DNA of 40,446 nt from Candidatus Omnitrophota bacterium (GCA_020849375.1 JADLGJ010000042.1:1-40446); one strand, 5' to 3'; positions 8,171-17,034 are shown, counted from the stretch's first letter. Translations and numbers: made by a program. Notes: a model not told the origin generated them from the sequence alone.

Positions 8171-8701
8171 ATGCCGTTAGAAGAATTAAAAGACGTTCGA
8201 CCGCCTGTTGACTTGCCGGCCAATTATTTTTGGCTGTTCGCGGTCTTGGGTGTCATTTTGGCCCTGGGTGGTATTTTCTTCGTGCGTTGGCTAAGAGAAA
8301 GATTGGCAAAGCAAAAGATCGCCCCTGTGATCATCCGTCCCGCCTGGGAGATCGCAAATGAAGAATTGGCCGCGTTGGAAAAAGAAAATCTACCCGCTGC
8401 CGGAAAGATCGAAGAATATTTTGTCCGCTTGTCCGCTATTATTCGTCATTATTTGGAACGGCGTTTTTCGGTTAGCGCGCCGGAAATGACAACCGATGAA
8501 TTCCTGGTTTATGTAAAAACGATGGCGGTCCTGGAGCTCCAGCAGAAAGATTCTTTAAGGGAATTTTTAACATTAAGCGACATGGTTAAATTCGCGCGTT
8601 ACAGCTCGAATAATAAAGAAATGGATAATGCCCTGATCGTTGCCAAGCGCTTGATCACAGAAACGATCCCTAAAGTTGAACCTGCAGAAGCGAAAGTATG
8701 A
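8171..8701 (+). CDS. DUF4381-like membrane protein of the Bat cluster
   Basis: A 176-residue protein with one transmembrane helix at about residues 19-39, after a short Pro-rich N-terminus (DVRPPVDLP). The cytosolic tail is helical and contains YFVRLSAIIRHYLERRFSVSAPEMTTDEFL, typical of DUF4381 proteins that lie between DUF58 and BatA. The function is not known; position suggests it tethers or recruits parts of the MoxR/VWA machinery at the membrane. It starts 1 nt after DUF58, and its stop overlaps the BatA start as ATGA, which suggests translational coupling. Confidence 0.85.
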   Translation: MPLEELKDVRPPVDLPANYFWLFAVLGVILALGGIFFVRWLRERLAKQKIAPVIIRPAWEIANEELAALEKENLPAAGKIEEYFVRLSAIIRHYLERRFSVSAPEMTTDEFLVYVKTMAVLELQQKDSLREFLTLSDMVKFARYSSNNKEMDNALIVAKRLITETIPKVEPAEAKV

Positions 8702-9693
8702 TCTTTAAAGATCCTTTTATTCTTATTCTTGTCCCGGCCGTCCTTGTTTTGTTGTTTTGGACGGCATTGCGCTTAAGGTCGGCGAGTTTGCGTTTTCCTT
8801 CAGGTAATCTTGTTGGTTCACTGCACCGCACCTGGAAGATCCGCTTTTTTTGGGCACCGGCTTTTTTGCGTTACCTCGCCGTGATATTGTTCATTATTGC
8901 CTTGTCGGGGCCGCGTTCGGTCTTGGAAGAAGCGAAGCATGAAATAGAGGGCATTGATATTGTCCTCGCCATTGACGGCTCCGGCAGTATGGCTGCTGAG
9001 GATTTTACGCTGAAAGGCCAAAGGTACAATCGTCTGGAAGTGATCAAAAGCGTGGTCGGAGAATTCATTGATGCTCGCAAATCTGATCGCATCGGTTTAG
9101 TCGCTTTTGCAGGTCTTGCCTATACGGTCAGCCCTTTGACGACCGACTACTCGTGGCTGAAAACAAATTTGGAACGCCTGCAGTTGAATATGATGGAGGA
9201 CGGAACCGCGATCGGCTCCGGGATCAGCGCGTCTTTGTCGCGCCTACAAAAAAGTGAAGCCAAGAGTAAGGTCATTATCCTTTTGACCGATGGCGTGAAT
9301 AACCGCGGCAAGGTGGACCCTGTTGCGGCAGCCAAAGCGGCCAAGGTGATGGGCGTGAAAGTTTATACGATCGGTGCCGGGACCAACGGCATGGCGCCTT
9401 ATCCCGTGCAGGATATTTGGGGCCGGCACGGTTATCAGAACGTTCCCGTCGAGATAGACGAGGAAACGTTGAGAACGATCGCCGATACGACGGGCGGCCG
9501 GTATTTTCGCGCGACAGATACTGATTCTTTGCGTGACGTTTATAATGAGATCGACCGTTTAGAAAAAACAAAGATCGAAGAGACAGGATACCGTGAGTAT
9601 AAGGAACTGTTTGTGTATTTTCTTGGCGCGGCCTTGATCCTGTTATTGTTGGCCGTTGCTCTTGAGAGTACAGTATTCTTACGTTTACCTTAA
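8698..9693 (+). CDS. batA: BatA-type VWA domain membrane protein
   Basis: A 331-residue membrane protein with two N-terminal helices (about residues 7-24 and 55-71) and one C-terminal helix (about 305-326). The VWA domain lies between them, presumably on the periplasmic side. The metal-ion-dependent adhesion site D93-G-S95-G-S97 is intact, and later VWA motifs TDG and GAGT are visible. BatA/BatB proteins are linked by family knowledge to oxygen or stress tolerance in Bacteroides and to envelope integrity elsewhere; the biochemical role is unsettled. The start overlaps the preceding stop by 4 nt. Confidence 0.93.
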   Translation: MIFKDPFILILVPAVLVLLFWTALRLRSASLRFPSGNLVGSLHRTWKIRFFWAPAFLRYLAVILFIIALSGPRSVLEEAKHEIEGIDIVLAIDGSGSMAAEDFTLKGQRYNRLEVIKSVVGEFIDARKSDRIGLVAFAGLAYTVSPLTTDYSWLKTNLERLQLNMMEDGTAIGSGISASLSRLQKSEAKSKVIILLTDGVNNRGKVDPVAAAKAAKVMGVKVYTIGAGTNGMAPYPVQDIWGRHGYQNVPVEIDEETLRTIADTTGGRYFRATDTDSLRDVYNEIDRLEKTKIEETGYREYKELFVYFLGAALILLLLAVALESTVFLRLP

Positions 9694-9698
9694 TTTTC

Positions 9699-9720
9699 CC
9701 CCTCTTTCTTTAAAGAGGGG
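9699..9720 (+). repeat. CCCCTCTTT/AAAGAGGGG hairpin between batA and batB
   Basis: A perfect 9-bp stem (9699-9707 with 9712-9720) with a 4-nt loop sits 5 nt after the batA stop. It is followed by TTAGGGGAG, which supplies the batB Shine-Dalgarno region. The C-rich/A-G-rich pair looks like a dispersed intergenic palindrome rather than a terminator, because no T-run follows. It could tune the batA/batB ratio or stabilise the message. Confidence 0.7.
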
Positions 9721-9732
9721 TTAGGGGAGTTT

Positions 9733-10740
9733 ATGAAATTTGCAACACCCGAAAATCTTTTGTGGCTGTGGGCTGTGATCCCGCTGTTTGCTTTTCTTTT
9801 GTGGGCGGTCCGCCACCGGCGGAGTATGCTGGGGCGTTTTTCACAGCAAAAACTTTTTGCAGAGATCACGAAAAGTTATGACCCGAAACGCTACCGGCTG
9901 AAGGCGGCCCTTTTGATAGGGGTCATTGTCCTGAGCATTTTTGCTTTGGCCCGTCCGCAGTGGGGTTATGAAACGCGTGAGATCAAACGCCGCGGCACGG
10001 ATATTTTGCTCGTTGTTGACGTCTCGAAAAGTATGCTCACGAAGGATGTCAAGCCTTCGCGTTTGGAGCGCACCAAACTTGCGATTCAAGACCTGATCAA
10101 GAAGCTCAAGGGCGACCGTATCGGCTTGGTCGCTTTTGCCGGCGATGCATTTTTGATCTGCCCGTTGACCGTGGATTACAGCGGTTTTCTTTTGAACCTT
10201 GAAGATCTGGGCCCCGGCATTGTTCCCCGCGGCGGTACCAATATTGCGGCGGCCTTGCGTGAAGCTTTGAAAGAATACGAGGCGGCGGGGACAAAATATA
10301 AAGCGGTCGTCATTATTACCGACGGTGAGAATCTGGAGGAAGACCCGATGCCGTTGGTTGACAAGGCCAAAGAAAAAGGGATCAAGATCTTTTCGATCGG
10401 CGTCGGGACCCAGGATGGGGAGTTGATCCAGGTCACGAATGACAATGGTTCAACAGATTTCTTGAAAGATAGTCAGGGAAATTTCGTCAAGTCGCGGCTC
10501 AATGAAAGTTTGCTGCAGAAGATCGCCCTGGCGACGGGTGGTGTGTATGTCCGCGCAAGCGGGACACAGTTCGGCCTGGAGTTGATCTATGATCAGGAAA
10601 TATCAAAATTCGAGAAAAAAGATTTTCAGGTCAGATCGGAAAAGCGTTACTTTGAACGTTTTCAATTCCCACTGGCTTTAGCTTTATTGTTCTTAGTCTT
10701 TGAAATGGTTTTTCCTTTACGTAGACGGGTGGGAGCATGA
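9733..10740 (+). CDS. batB: BatB-type VWA domain membrane protein
   Basis: A 335-residue paralogue of the preceding BatA with the same plan: two N-terminal helices (about residues 9-26 and 57-73), a VWA domain with an intact metal site D96-V-S98-K-S100, and a C-terminal helix near the end (FPLALALLFLVFEMVF). The SD is GGGGAG (9723-9728), just 3' of the hairpin. VWA pairs in Bat systems probably form a membrane complex with the TPR proteins BatC and BatE. The stop overlaps the BatC start (ATGA), indicating a tightly coupled operon. Confidence 0.93.
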   Translation: MKFATPENLLWLWAVIPLFAFLLWAVRHRRSMLGRFSQQKLFAEITKSYDPKRYRLKAALLIGVIVLSIFALARPQWGYETREIKRRGTDILLVVDVSKSMLTKDVKPSRLERTKLAIQDLIKKLKGDRIGLVAFAGDAFLICPLTVDYSGFLLNLEDLGPGIVPRGGTNIAAALREALKEYEAAGTKYKAVVIITDGENLEEDPMPLVDKAKEKGIKIFSIGVGTQDGELIQVTNDNGSTDFLKDSQGNFVKSRLNESLLQKIALATGGVYVRASGTQFGLELIYDQEISKFEKKDFQVRSEKRYFERFQFPLALALLFLVFEMVFPLRRRVGA

Positions 10741-11615
10741 TAAAGAAATTGATCCTAACAGTCATTTCTATCGTGTTGTTGATCTCTTCGGCCTTTGCCG
10801 CGTCGAAAGAGAGTAGCGTGAAGAAGGGGAATCATCTTTATAACAAGGGTGACTTTGAATCATCCTTAAAGAATTATGAGGATGCTCTCAAGGCCGATCC
10901 GGAGTCGCCGGAAGTTAATTTTAATTTAGGGACCGCGCTTTATAAAAATAAAAAGTATCGTGATGCGGCGTCTTATCTTCAAAAGGGGCTTTTAAGCAGT
11001 GACCCTGATGTTAAAAAAAACGCGCATTTTAATCTCGGGGACGCATTATTTGCCGCCGGTTTGACGGCTGAAAAGCAAGATGTTAACGAAGCGATCAAAA
11101 ATCTCGAGGAATCGGCTCGTCAGTTCGATACGGTCGTGAATCTAGATGACAAGGATGTTGACGCCAAGTATAATCATGACATTGTTCAAAAAGAATTAGA
11201 ACGTTTAAGGAAAAAGCAGGAACAGCAGAAGCAGGATCAACAACGATCCCAGCAGAACGAAGACAAGAAGCAAGATCAGAAAGAGCAACAAGGCCAACAA
11301 AAGCAGGAGCAAGGTATAAATTCGTCGCAGAGTGGGTCCGACTCGCAAAATGATCAGGAACAACAGCAGTCTTCGGCATCAGAAAAGAAAGACGATGAAA
11401 AGAAGCCGGCATTTAAACCTGAAGACGGATCATCGCAGGACAAAGATAATAAAAAAGGTGAGGATGGCAAGGAGCCACAGCCTCAATCTGGTGAAATGAC
11501 GAAGGAAGAAGCTAAGGATCTGCTTAAACAGTTTGAACAAAATGAACAACCGGTGGGATTATTGAATTTTGGTAAGAATAAATTTCAAGAGCGACCGGTT
11601 TTGAAAGATTGGTAA
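10737..11615 (+). CDS. batC: BatC-type TPR protein with a low-complexity Gln/Lys/Glu tail
   Basis: A 292-residue exported protein. The signal peptide is residues 1-22 (hydrophobic core, then SAFAA). TPR helices span about residues 24-140 (GNHLYNKGDFESSLKNYEDALKADPESPEV is a clear repeat). The region from about 150 to 265 is dominated by Q, K, E, D and S and is probably disordered. A short conserved-looking end, LLNFGKNKFQERPVLKDW, follows. BatC-like TPR proteins are periplasmic scaffolds for the VWA proteins. The long charged linker could let the TPR and the C-terminal segment reach separate partners. The start overlaps the BatB stop by 4 nt and the next gene begins 1 nt after the stop. Confidence 0.88.
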   Translation: MIKKLILTVISIVLLISSAFAASKESSVKKGNHLYNKGDFESSLKNYEDALKADPESPEVNFNLGTALYKNKKYRDAASYLQKGLLSSDPDVKKNAHFNLGDALFAAGLTAEKQDVNEAIKNLEESARQFDTVVNLDDKDVDAKYNHDIVQKELERLRKKQEQQKQDQQRSQQNEDKKQDQKEQQGQQKQEQGINSSQSGSDSQNDQEQQQSSASEKKDDEKKPAFKPEDGSSQDKDNKKGEDGKEPQPQSGEMTKEEAKDLLKQFEQNEQPVGLLNFGKNKFQERPVLKDW

Positions 11616-11616
11616 A

Positions 11617-13449
11617 ATGTTGCAACTCGTTTTAAGATCATTTTTATTTTTTGTTTTATTGTCGGCCGGGCCGTTGTCCCAACCGGTGTTAGCGGAAGAC
11701 ATCAGCGTCGAGGCCAGTGTTAATACGACGACCGTGGAGTTGGGGTCATCCCTGAGGCTGACCATTACGGTCACCGGAGCCGATGCGCCACCGATCCAGT
11801 TCCCTAAAATAGATGGATTGGAGATCCGTTATCTCGGGCCTTCGACCAAGATCTCGGTCATTAACGGGAAAATGTCGCGTTCGACGGGCCTCATGTTCAC
11901 CGTGATCCCGCTCAAGACCGGACAATTCCAGATCCCTTCGATTACGCTTCCGCTTTCGGGCAAGAATTATTCCACTGACCCAGTTGCCATTACCGTCGTT
12001 GACTCTGGTTCCTCGGGCTCAAAACCGGTACACCCCGGCGGATCTGGCGGCGGTGACACGTCCGCCTTGCAGGATAAGATCTTTGTTGTGCTGAGTACAG
12101 CAAAGAAAGAAGCCTACCTGAATGAACCGATCCCGGTGGAGATTAAACTTTTTATTAATGAGCTGGCGGTAAAGAATGTGCAATATCCTTCGTTGAGTAC
12201 TGATGGTTTCCGGTTGGAGCCTTTTGCTGAACCGGAACGCAGGCAGCAGGTCATGGGTGGCATCTCTTATCAGGTCCTTAATTTTAAGACTTTCCTTTAC
12301 CCGACGCGTGCCGGTGATTTGACGCTCGGCCCGGCTAAGCTAGGTGCGAATATCGTTATTGCCAGTTCTCCCCGCCGAGGCATGCCCGGGGACATCGGCA
12401 GTATTTTTGATGATGATGTGTTCGATGAATTTATGGGCCGTTTTGAAACAAAGACCGTCATGCTTGAATCTGCAGGTATCGGTATTAAGGTGTTGCCTTT
12501 GCCCGAAGAAGGCAAGCCTGCTAGTTTTTCCGGCGGGGTAGGGAAGTATAATTTCGAAATGTCGGTGTCGCCCTCCGAAGTGAAAGTGGGAGACCCGGTC
12601 ACGGTACGTATGCGGGTCGCCGGTGATGGAAACCTTAAGGCGGTCGAAATGCCCGCTTTTAAAGAATCGAAAGATCTCAAAGTTTATGACCCCAAGGTTA
12701 CCGAGCAGGACGGTGAGAAAACCTTGGAACAAGTCGTGATCCCGAAAAATGATGCGGTCAGGGAATTACCGGTGGTGGAGTTTAGCTATTTTGATACCAG
12801 CGAAGGAAAATATTTTACTGTGAGCAAGGGGCCGTTCCCGTTGACCGTCACCCCGCTTGCAAAAGGCGAGGAAGCCAAGGTCGTCGGGATGCTCGCTTCA
12901 TCCGGCCCCATTTTTCGTGATCAGCCCGAAGAGTTAGGGAAGGACATCCATTTTATTAAAGATGAGATCGGCCCGGTGCAACGGCGAGGGGCTACACTTT
13001 TGCGTCAGGGTGGGTTTATTGTGGGGATTATTTTATTCTTCCTTGCGTGGTTGGGGTTGTTCGTTAATTATTTATTCCGGCAAAGACTAACGACCGATCA
13101 CCGTTTAGCCCGGCGTTTGCAGGCGCCGCGTCAGGCAAAAGCCGGCTTGTCACAGGCCGCAGCGTTCTTGGAAAAGAATGACGCGCGGAATTTTTGCGAC
13201 ACTTTGGTCAGGACATTGCAGGAATACTTCGGGAATAAATTTCATGTCCCGCAGAATACTGTCACTGTGGCTTTGATCGCCAGCCACATGAAGAATAATA
13301 ATGATAAAGTTCTCGAGGACCTGAGGCAGGTCTTTAGTGAATGTGAACTTGTCCGTTTTGCCTCGGCTCAGATCACGGTGGAGAAAATGAAGGCTCATTT
13401 GCAGAAGGCCCAGGAAACGATCGACTTTTTTGAACGGAATGTGAAATGA
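11617..13449 (+). CDS. batD: BatD family protein
   Basis: A 610-residue exported protein. The signal peptide is residues 1-26 (ending VLAED). A series of beta-sandwich, Ig-like segments follows (ISVEASVNTTTVELGSSLRLTITVTG, then KKEAYLNEPIPVEIKL). One transmembrane helix at about residues 469-489 leads to a cytosolic helical tail containing AAAFLEKNDARNFCDTLVRTLQEYF. This is the architecture of BatD (oxygen-tolerance) proteins: a large periplasmic domain with a single anchor. The gene lies between BatC and BatE, and its stop overlaps the BatE ATG by 4 nt. Confidence 0.92.
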   Translation: MLQLVLRSFLFFVLLSAGPLSQPVLAEDISVEASVNTTTVELGSSLRLTITVTGADAPPIQFPKIDGLEIRYLGPSTKISVINGKMSRSTGLMFTVIPLKTGQFQIPSITLPLSGKNYSTDPVAITVVDSGSSGSKPVHPGGSGGGDTSALQDKIFVVLSTAKKEAYLNEPIPVEIKLFINELAVKNVQYPSLSTDGFRLEPFAEPERRQQVMGGISYQVLNFKTFLYPTRAGDLTLGPAKLGANIVIASSPRRGMPGDIGSIFDDDVFDEFMGRFETKTVMLESAGIGIKVLPLPEEGKPASFSGGVGKYNFEMSVSPSEVKVGDPVTVRMRVAGDGNLKAVEMPAFKESKDLKVYDPKVTEQDGEKTLEQVVIPKNDAVRELPVVEFSYFDTSEGKYFTVSKGPFPLTVTPLAKGEEAKVVGMLASSGPIFRDQPEELGKDIHFIKDEIGPVQRRGATLLRQGGFIVGIILFFLAWLGLFVNYLFRQRLTTDHRLARRLQAPRQAKAGLSQAAAFLEKNDARNFCDTLVRTLQEYFGNKFHVPQNTVTVALIASHMKNNNDKVLEDLRQVFSECELVRFASAQITVEKMKAHLQKAQETIDFFERNVK

Positions 13450-14183
13450 AGAAAGTTGCCATCATCACTTTGCTTGGTTTAATGTTCGTGCGCGCTGCCT
13501 TCGCGGTCGATATCTCGGCTCCCAATTTTGCCAAAGCCAACGCCGCTTACCGCGATGGAAAATACGACGAAGCGATCGCGGATTACGAAGCCATTTTGAC
13601 CAGCGGTTTTGAAAGCGGCGCGATTTACTACAATCTCGGGAACAGTTATTTTAAGAAACAAGAGTTGGGTAAGGCCGTCCTCAATTATGAACGGGCGAAG
13701 CGCTTGCTGCCGCGCGATCCGGACGTGGCCGCTAATACGCAGTTCGCTCTGTCTGAAGTACAAAATGATGTCCAACGGCCGCTCAATGCCTGGGAAAGAT
13801 TGTGGGAAGGGCATATCAAGTTTTATAGCGTTAATGAAATGGCCTTGATACTGCTCATTTTTCTTGTTTTGTTTGGTGCCGCGCATTTAGCGACACTTTA
13901 TTTACATTGGAAAGCCGGGCGGCTAGCGATGTGTGCGGTTGCTGTTCTGTTCTTTATTTTTGGTTATGGTTTGCAGGCCAAGCTTGCGGATGAATACAAT
14001 GCCGCTGTCGCGGTAAGATCTTCTGCTGCGCGTTTTGAACCGAATGAGAAAGCGACCGTTTATTTTGAGCTTCCCGAAGGGCAGCGTTGCCAAGTTCAGG
14101 AACGAGAAGGCGGCTGGGCCAAGATCGTCCGTCCAGACGGTAAAACCGGTTGGGTTGATGCGGGGTCTGTTGAAGGAATTTAA
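13446..14183 (+). CDS. batE: BatE-type TPR and SH3b protein
   Basis: A 245-residue protein. The signal peptide (residues 1-20, ending AFA) is followed by a TPR region (about 25-115). Two transmembrane helices come next (about 134-156 and 160-178), then a bacterial SH3-like domain at about 190-243 (VRSSAARFEPNEKATVYFELPEGQRCQVQEREGGWAKIVRPDGKTGWV). TPR plus SH3b is the usual BatE layout; SH3b domains often bind peptidoglycan. It closes the moxR-bat cluster, and the next gene begins 19 nt later. Confidence 0.9.
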   Translation: MKKVAIITLLGLMFVRAAFAVDISAPNFAKANAAYRDGKYDEAIADYEAILTSGFESGAIYYNLGNSYFKKQELGKAVLNYERAKRLLPRDPDVAANTQFALSEVQNDVQRPLNAWERLWEGHIKFYSVNEMALILLIFLVLFGAAHLATLYLHWKAGRLAMCAVAVLFFIFGYGLQAKLADEYNAAVAVRSSAARFEPNEKATVYFELPEGQRCQVQEREGGWAKIVRPDGKTGWVDAGSVEGI

Positions 14184-14202
14184 CTTTAAAAGTGAGGTTG
14201 AC

Positions 14203-14736
14203 ATGCGTTTTCAAAGAATTTTAAGCGTTTTGTTGGCAGTATTAATTTCTTTCGCCGGAGCGGGTTTTGCTGTTGCGCAGACGTTTGCTGATTATTGCAC
14301 GGGGGCTTATGCCAAGGGAGCCGGCTGTCCGCCGGCGGCTTGCCAATTACAATGCGCGGACGGTTCGAAAGCTCCTGAATGTCCGCTAGCTTGCGTCCCC
14401 CGCGATTGCCAAACGATCAGTGCTGACAGCTGTCCACGGCAGTTTTGCAGTATTATTGAGAATTGCTCAAAGCAAAAGATCTGCATGGCCAAGATCCCCG
14501 AAGGCCTGATCCCCGATTGTGGCGCCTTAGCTTACAACGGCCAGGATGTTGAATGCTGTAAAGGTATGGTTAAACGCTGCGGCTTTGATTATCTCGACGG
14601 TAAATGTAACATGGAAGGGAAAAACTCACAATACGCGCTGCCAATTTGTATTCCTTGTGGCGATGGCGTGTGTACGAACTTCGAGAACCATTGTAACTGC
14701 CCCGAAGACTGCAAGAAAGACATTATTCCGCTATAG
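14203..14736 (+). CDS. Small secreted cysteine-rich protein
   Basis: A 177-residue protein with a clear signal peptide (residues 1-25, ending GFAVAQ). It has 22 cysteines in about 150 mature residues, an even number consistent with disulphides in an oxidising compartment. The last cysteines form CGDGVCTNFENHCNCPEDCK, a version of the C-G-(D/N)-G-x-C ... N-C-x-x-D-C motif seen as a short repeat in secreted proteins of many environmental bacteria and archaea. I do not recognise a named family. ATG 14203 has GAGG (14194-14197) upstream, and the signal peptide begins there; longer in-frame versions would run into batE. The final six bases, CTATAG, are shared with the stop of the convergent gene. 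Confidence 0.85.
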   Translation: MRFQRILSVLLAVLISFAGAGFAVAQTFADYCTGAYAKGAGCPPAACQLQCADGSKAPECPLACVPRDCQTISADSCPRQFCSIIENCSKQKICMAKIPEGLIPDCGALAYNGQDVECCKGMVKRCGFDYLDGKCNMEGKNSQYALPICIPCGDGVCTNFENHCNCPEDCKKDIIPL

Positions 14737-15141
14737 AAGGTCGATGATTTTTTTGACGTGCCAGTGGGAGTTGACCCATAATCCTGTGACGGGGTAGGAA
14801 GGGAAGAGTCTTTTTATCTTCTTTGACCCTGCGATGATCTGCTCCAAATGCGTTTCATAAGGCACCGGATTACCGCGACAATCGAAATGCCCCACCACAA
14901 AAATATGCGATGAGTGATTGATCGTTGTTGAGACTTTGATCCCGGTGAGGATCGCGTCCATCTGCGCGTGCGGGGTGGTCAAGATCTTATCCATCCCCGG
15001 GCCGGAAATAATATCAACGAATTTGACTTTGGAACTGCGGCGGATCCAATTGATAACAGGGATCTGGATGCGCCCGTCCATGCAGGTCAGACAGGTGGCG
15101 CGGTGATCGTCGCGGAGATGTGGCTTCGGTGCCTTGCTCAT
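14731..15141 (-). CDS. Small beta-carbonic-anhydrase-like protein
   Basis: A 136-residue soluble protein with the full beta-carbonic anhydrase metal set: C20-M-D22-G-R24 (zinc Cys plus the Asp-Arg dyad) and H85-F-D-C88 (zinc His and second zinc Cys), inside VVGHFDCRGNPV. Beta-CAs interconvert CO2 and bicarbonate. This one is much shorter than the usual 190-220 residues and lacks most of the flanking helices, so catalysis is possible but not certain. The start overlaps the stop of the DUF4914-like gene by 4 nt, so the two are translationally coupled. Its stop TAG overlaps the stop of the convergent Cys-rich gene within CTATAG. Confidence 0.8.
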   Translation of the reverse strand: MSKAPKPHLRDDHRATCLTCMDGRIQIPVINWIRRSSKVKFVDIISGPGMDKILTTPHAQMDAILTGIKVSTTINHSSHIFVVGHFDCRGNPVPYETHLEQIIAGSKKIKRLFPSYPVTGLWVNSHWHVKKIIDLL

Positions 15142-17021
15142 GAATTATTGATAAACCGCAAATAATCCTCGATTTTTCCGTCGCGCATGCAGCATTCGAT
15201 GATCTGCTTGCCGAGCGGGTCAAGCCCTGGGTCCTTAAGATAGAGTGCTAATTCTTTTTTGAAGAAATCCATGAGGATCTTCGCGCCTTTGTCGTACGTT
15301 TCTTCGCCGACTTCCGGCTGAACTTCCACTTGAAGAAAATCACGGTTCAAGAAAAATCCTTCGATCTGTAACGATTGCACGGTATAGCCGAGTAACGGGC
15401 AGCGTGCCGGCTCAAGTTGGTTCGGCTTAAAGAACGCGCTTCCGCGGCGGGCGAGGTACTCACGTACGATCCATTGCGGCATAAAGCCGACCTTCCATGC
15501 CCCGATATATTGGTTCGGGGTGAGGGAGTATTTGGTTCTCGGTGTTTGAATGATCTGTTTTAAAAGGAGATTCGCCTGATCAACCCGGCGTCCGGTGGCG
15601 AACGGCCAATACGAACCGACCCCTTCGCTGGACATCCCTTCGCTGGCCGTAATGCTCGGGTTATCATATCCCCGCGGTGACACAAGCCGCCACAGCCATG
15701 CTAAAGAGCGCGGTAAAATATGGAGCATGCCGATGATCCCGTAGGTCGGATTTTCCGTCGTGCACGGCGGAGTACGGATCCCGAAGCTTCTGATATTAAC
15801 CTCAACGGGTGTTTTAACAATGCCCGGAACAATGTCCCGGGGAATAATGACGCGCGGATTAGGGCAGGGGACACCCGGTTTATCTTCCGTCGGTTCCCAT
15901 ATTAAACATGTTGCTTTCGGCACAGAATAAAGATTTAAGAATACGAGCGGATTTTTCGGCGCCATGGTCATTTCTTCCAGGAAATTATCCGTGCCATATT
16001 TGGTGATATGGTTAACGCGGACGAACCATCCTTGCTCTGCATCCTGCACGATGAGTTTTCCGTTCTCTCCCTGGATCGATGGATGGCATAGAGCCATGTC
16101 GTCAGTGACAGGGTTGAGGCGGCATCCCTGAAAGAGCGGGATGTAGCGGGCTTTCCCGGTCATGATGTTGGTTCCGGTCAAAAGACGGCCGTCAGGCTGG
16201 CGGTGCGGATACTGCAGCATTTCGCTTTTTCCGCCGCCGCTGGCACCTTCGTGCATAATGACTAATTCATTATCGTAAGGGGTGGTCACGACAACGGTCG
16301 ACCCGTGGGCCGTGATCCAGCCTTCTTTTTCGCCTAAATTTAATAGAACGCCGTATATCCCTTTTTTTGCGCTGGGGCCGGGATAAAGGTTGAGCGAGAA
16401 GATCTCATGAATGTTGTCGCTGCGGTGGTGGACAACGATCTGTTTCCCATTGCAGTGAGTGTGACGGAATGTTGGTGCCAAAAAGATCACGGCCTTCGGC
16501 GCCCAGACTTCGGGAAGGTCTTTTTTGTCGACCATGCCTTGCAAGCTGGCCAATGACGCGGAAAAGAATGCGGCGTTCTTTGGCCCGATCAAAAGAGACG
16601 TATATCCGAGTTCTTTACTGCCGGAATAAAAAGGAACAACGAGCAGGTCCTGGTCTTTGAGCCACGCTAAAACTTCTTTACGGAATTGAGGGAACGGTGT
16701 TTTGAAGCGTTCATTGTAATGAGCCTTATCAGTAGCTTTCTCATCAGCGATGACCATGGTGTCGGGATCGCGGCGGCGCATGTAGGGTTCAGGATAGTTG
16801 GCAGCGAGGCCGTTGCGGCAGCGGTCAACGATCGCTTCCACGATCTTTCCTTTACCGGGGATATCGTATGAAACTTCGTAGGTGTCGGCGTCGGGGCTTC
16901 CTAAAGAAAGAGCGACCAACTCCTGGAAATCTTTCGCGATCGTCACGCTTTTTGCGTTCTCGAATAAATCAGCTAGTTCATTGTTAGCAAGAAACTTTTT
17001 CCAGTCAGTGGCTGCGATCAT
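15138..17021 (-). CDS. DUF4914-like protein with a PEPCK-type P-loop
   Basis: A 627-residue soluble protein that I match to DUF4914 by its length and by HEGASGGGKSEM, with the P-loop GASGGGKS at residues 259-266 (K265). That P-loop style is shared with phosphoenolpyruvate carboxykinase and HPr kinase. Further downstream are TDDMALCHPS and DAEQGWFVRVNHITKYGTDN, and before it HTHCNGKQIVVHHR. I infer a nucleotide-binding kinase-like fold; the substrate is unknown. GGAG lies about 9 nt before the ATG. It is the third gene of a four-gene - strand run: 13 nt after lpxB, and overlapping the carbonic-anhydrase-like gene. The family name rests on memory. Confidence 0.75.
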   Translation of the reverse strand: MIAATDWKKFLANNELADLFENAKSVTIAKDFQELVALSLGSPDADTYEVSYDIPGKGKIVEAIVDRCRNGLAANYPEPYMRRRDPDTMVIADEKATDKAHYNERFKTPFPQFRKEVLAWLKDQDLLVVPFYSGSKELGYTSLLIGPKNAAFFSASLASLQGMVDKKDLPEVWAPKAVIFLAPTFRHTHCNGKQIVVHHRSDNIHEIFSLNLYPGPSAKKGIYGVLLNLGEKEGWITAHGSTVVVTTPYDNELVIMHEGASGGGKSEMLQYPHRQPDGRLLTGTNIMTGKARYIPLFQGCRLNPVTDDMALCHPSIQGENGKLIVQDAEQGWFVRVNHITKYGTDNFLEEMTMAPKNPLVFLNLYSVPKATCLIWEPTEDKPGVPCPNPRVIIPRDIVPGIVKTPVEVNIRSFGIRTPPCTTENPTYGIIGMLHILPRSLAWLWRLVSPRGYDNPSITASEGMSSEGVGSYWPFATGRRVDQANLLLKQIIQTPRTKYSLTPNQYIGAWKVGFMPQWIVREYLARRGSAFFKPNQLEPARCPLLGYTVQSLQIEGFFLNRDFLQVEVQPEVGEETYDKGAKILMDFFKKELALYLKDPGLDPLGKQIIECCMRDGKIEDYLRFINNS

Positions 17022-17034
17022 GGGCTCTACTCCG

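Noticed and set aside
14035-14202. Longer N-terminus for the Cys-rich protein within batE
   Set aside because: It would bury a clear signal peptide, and the overlapping sequence codes for the batE SH3-like domain in another frame.
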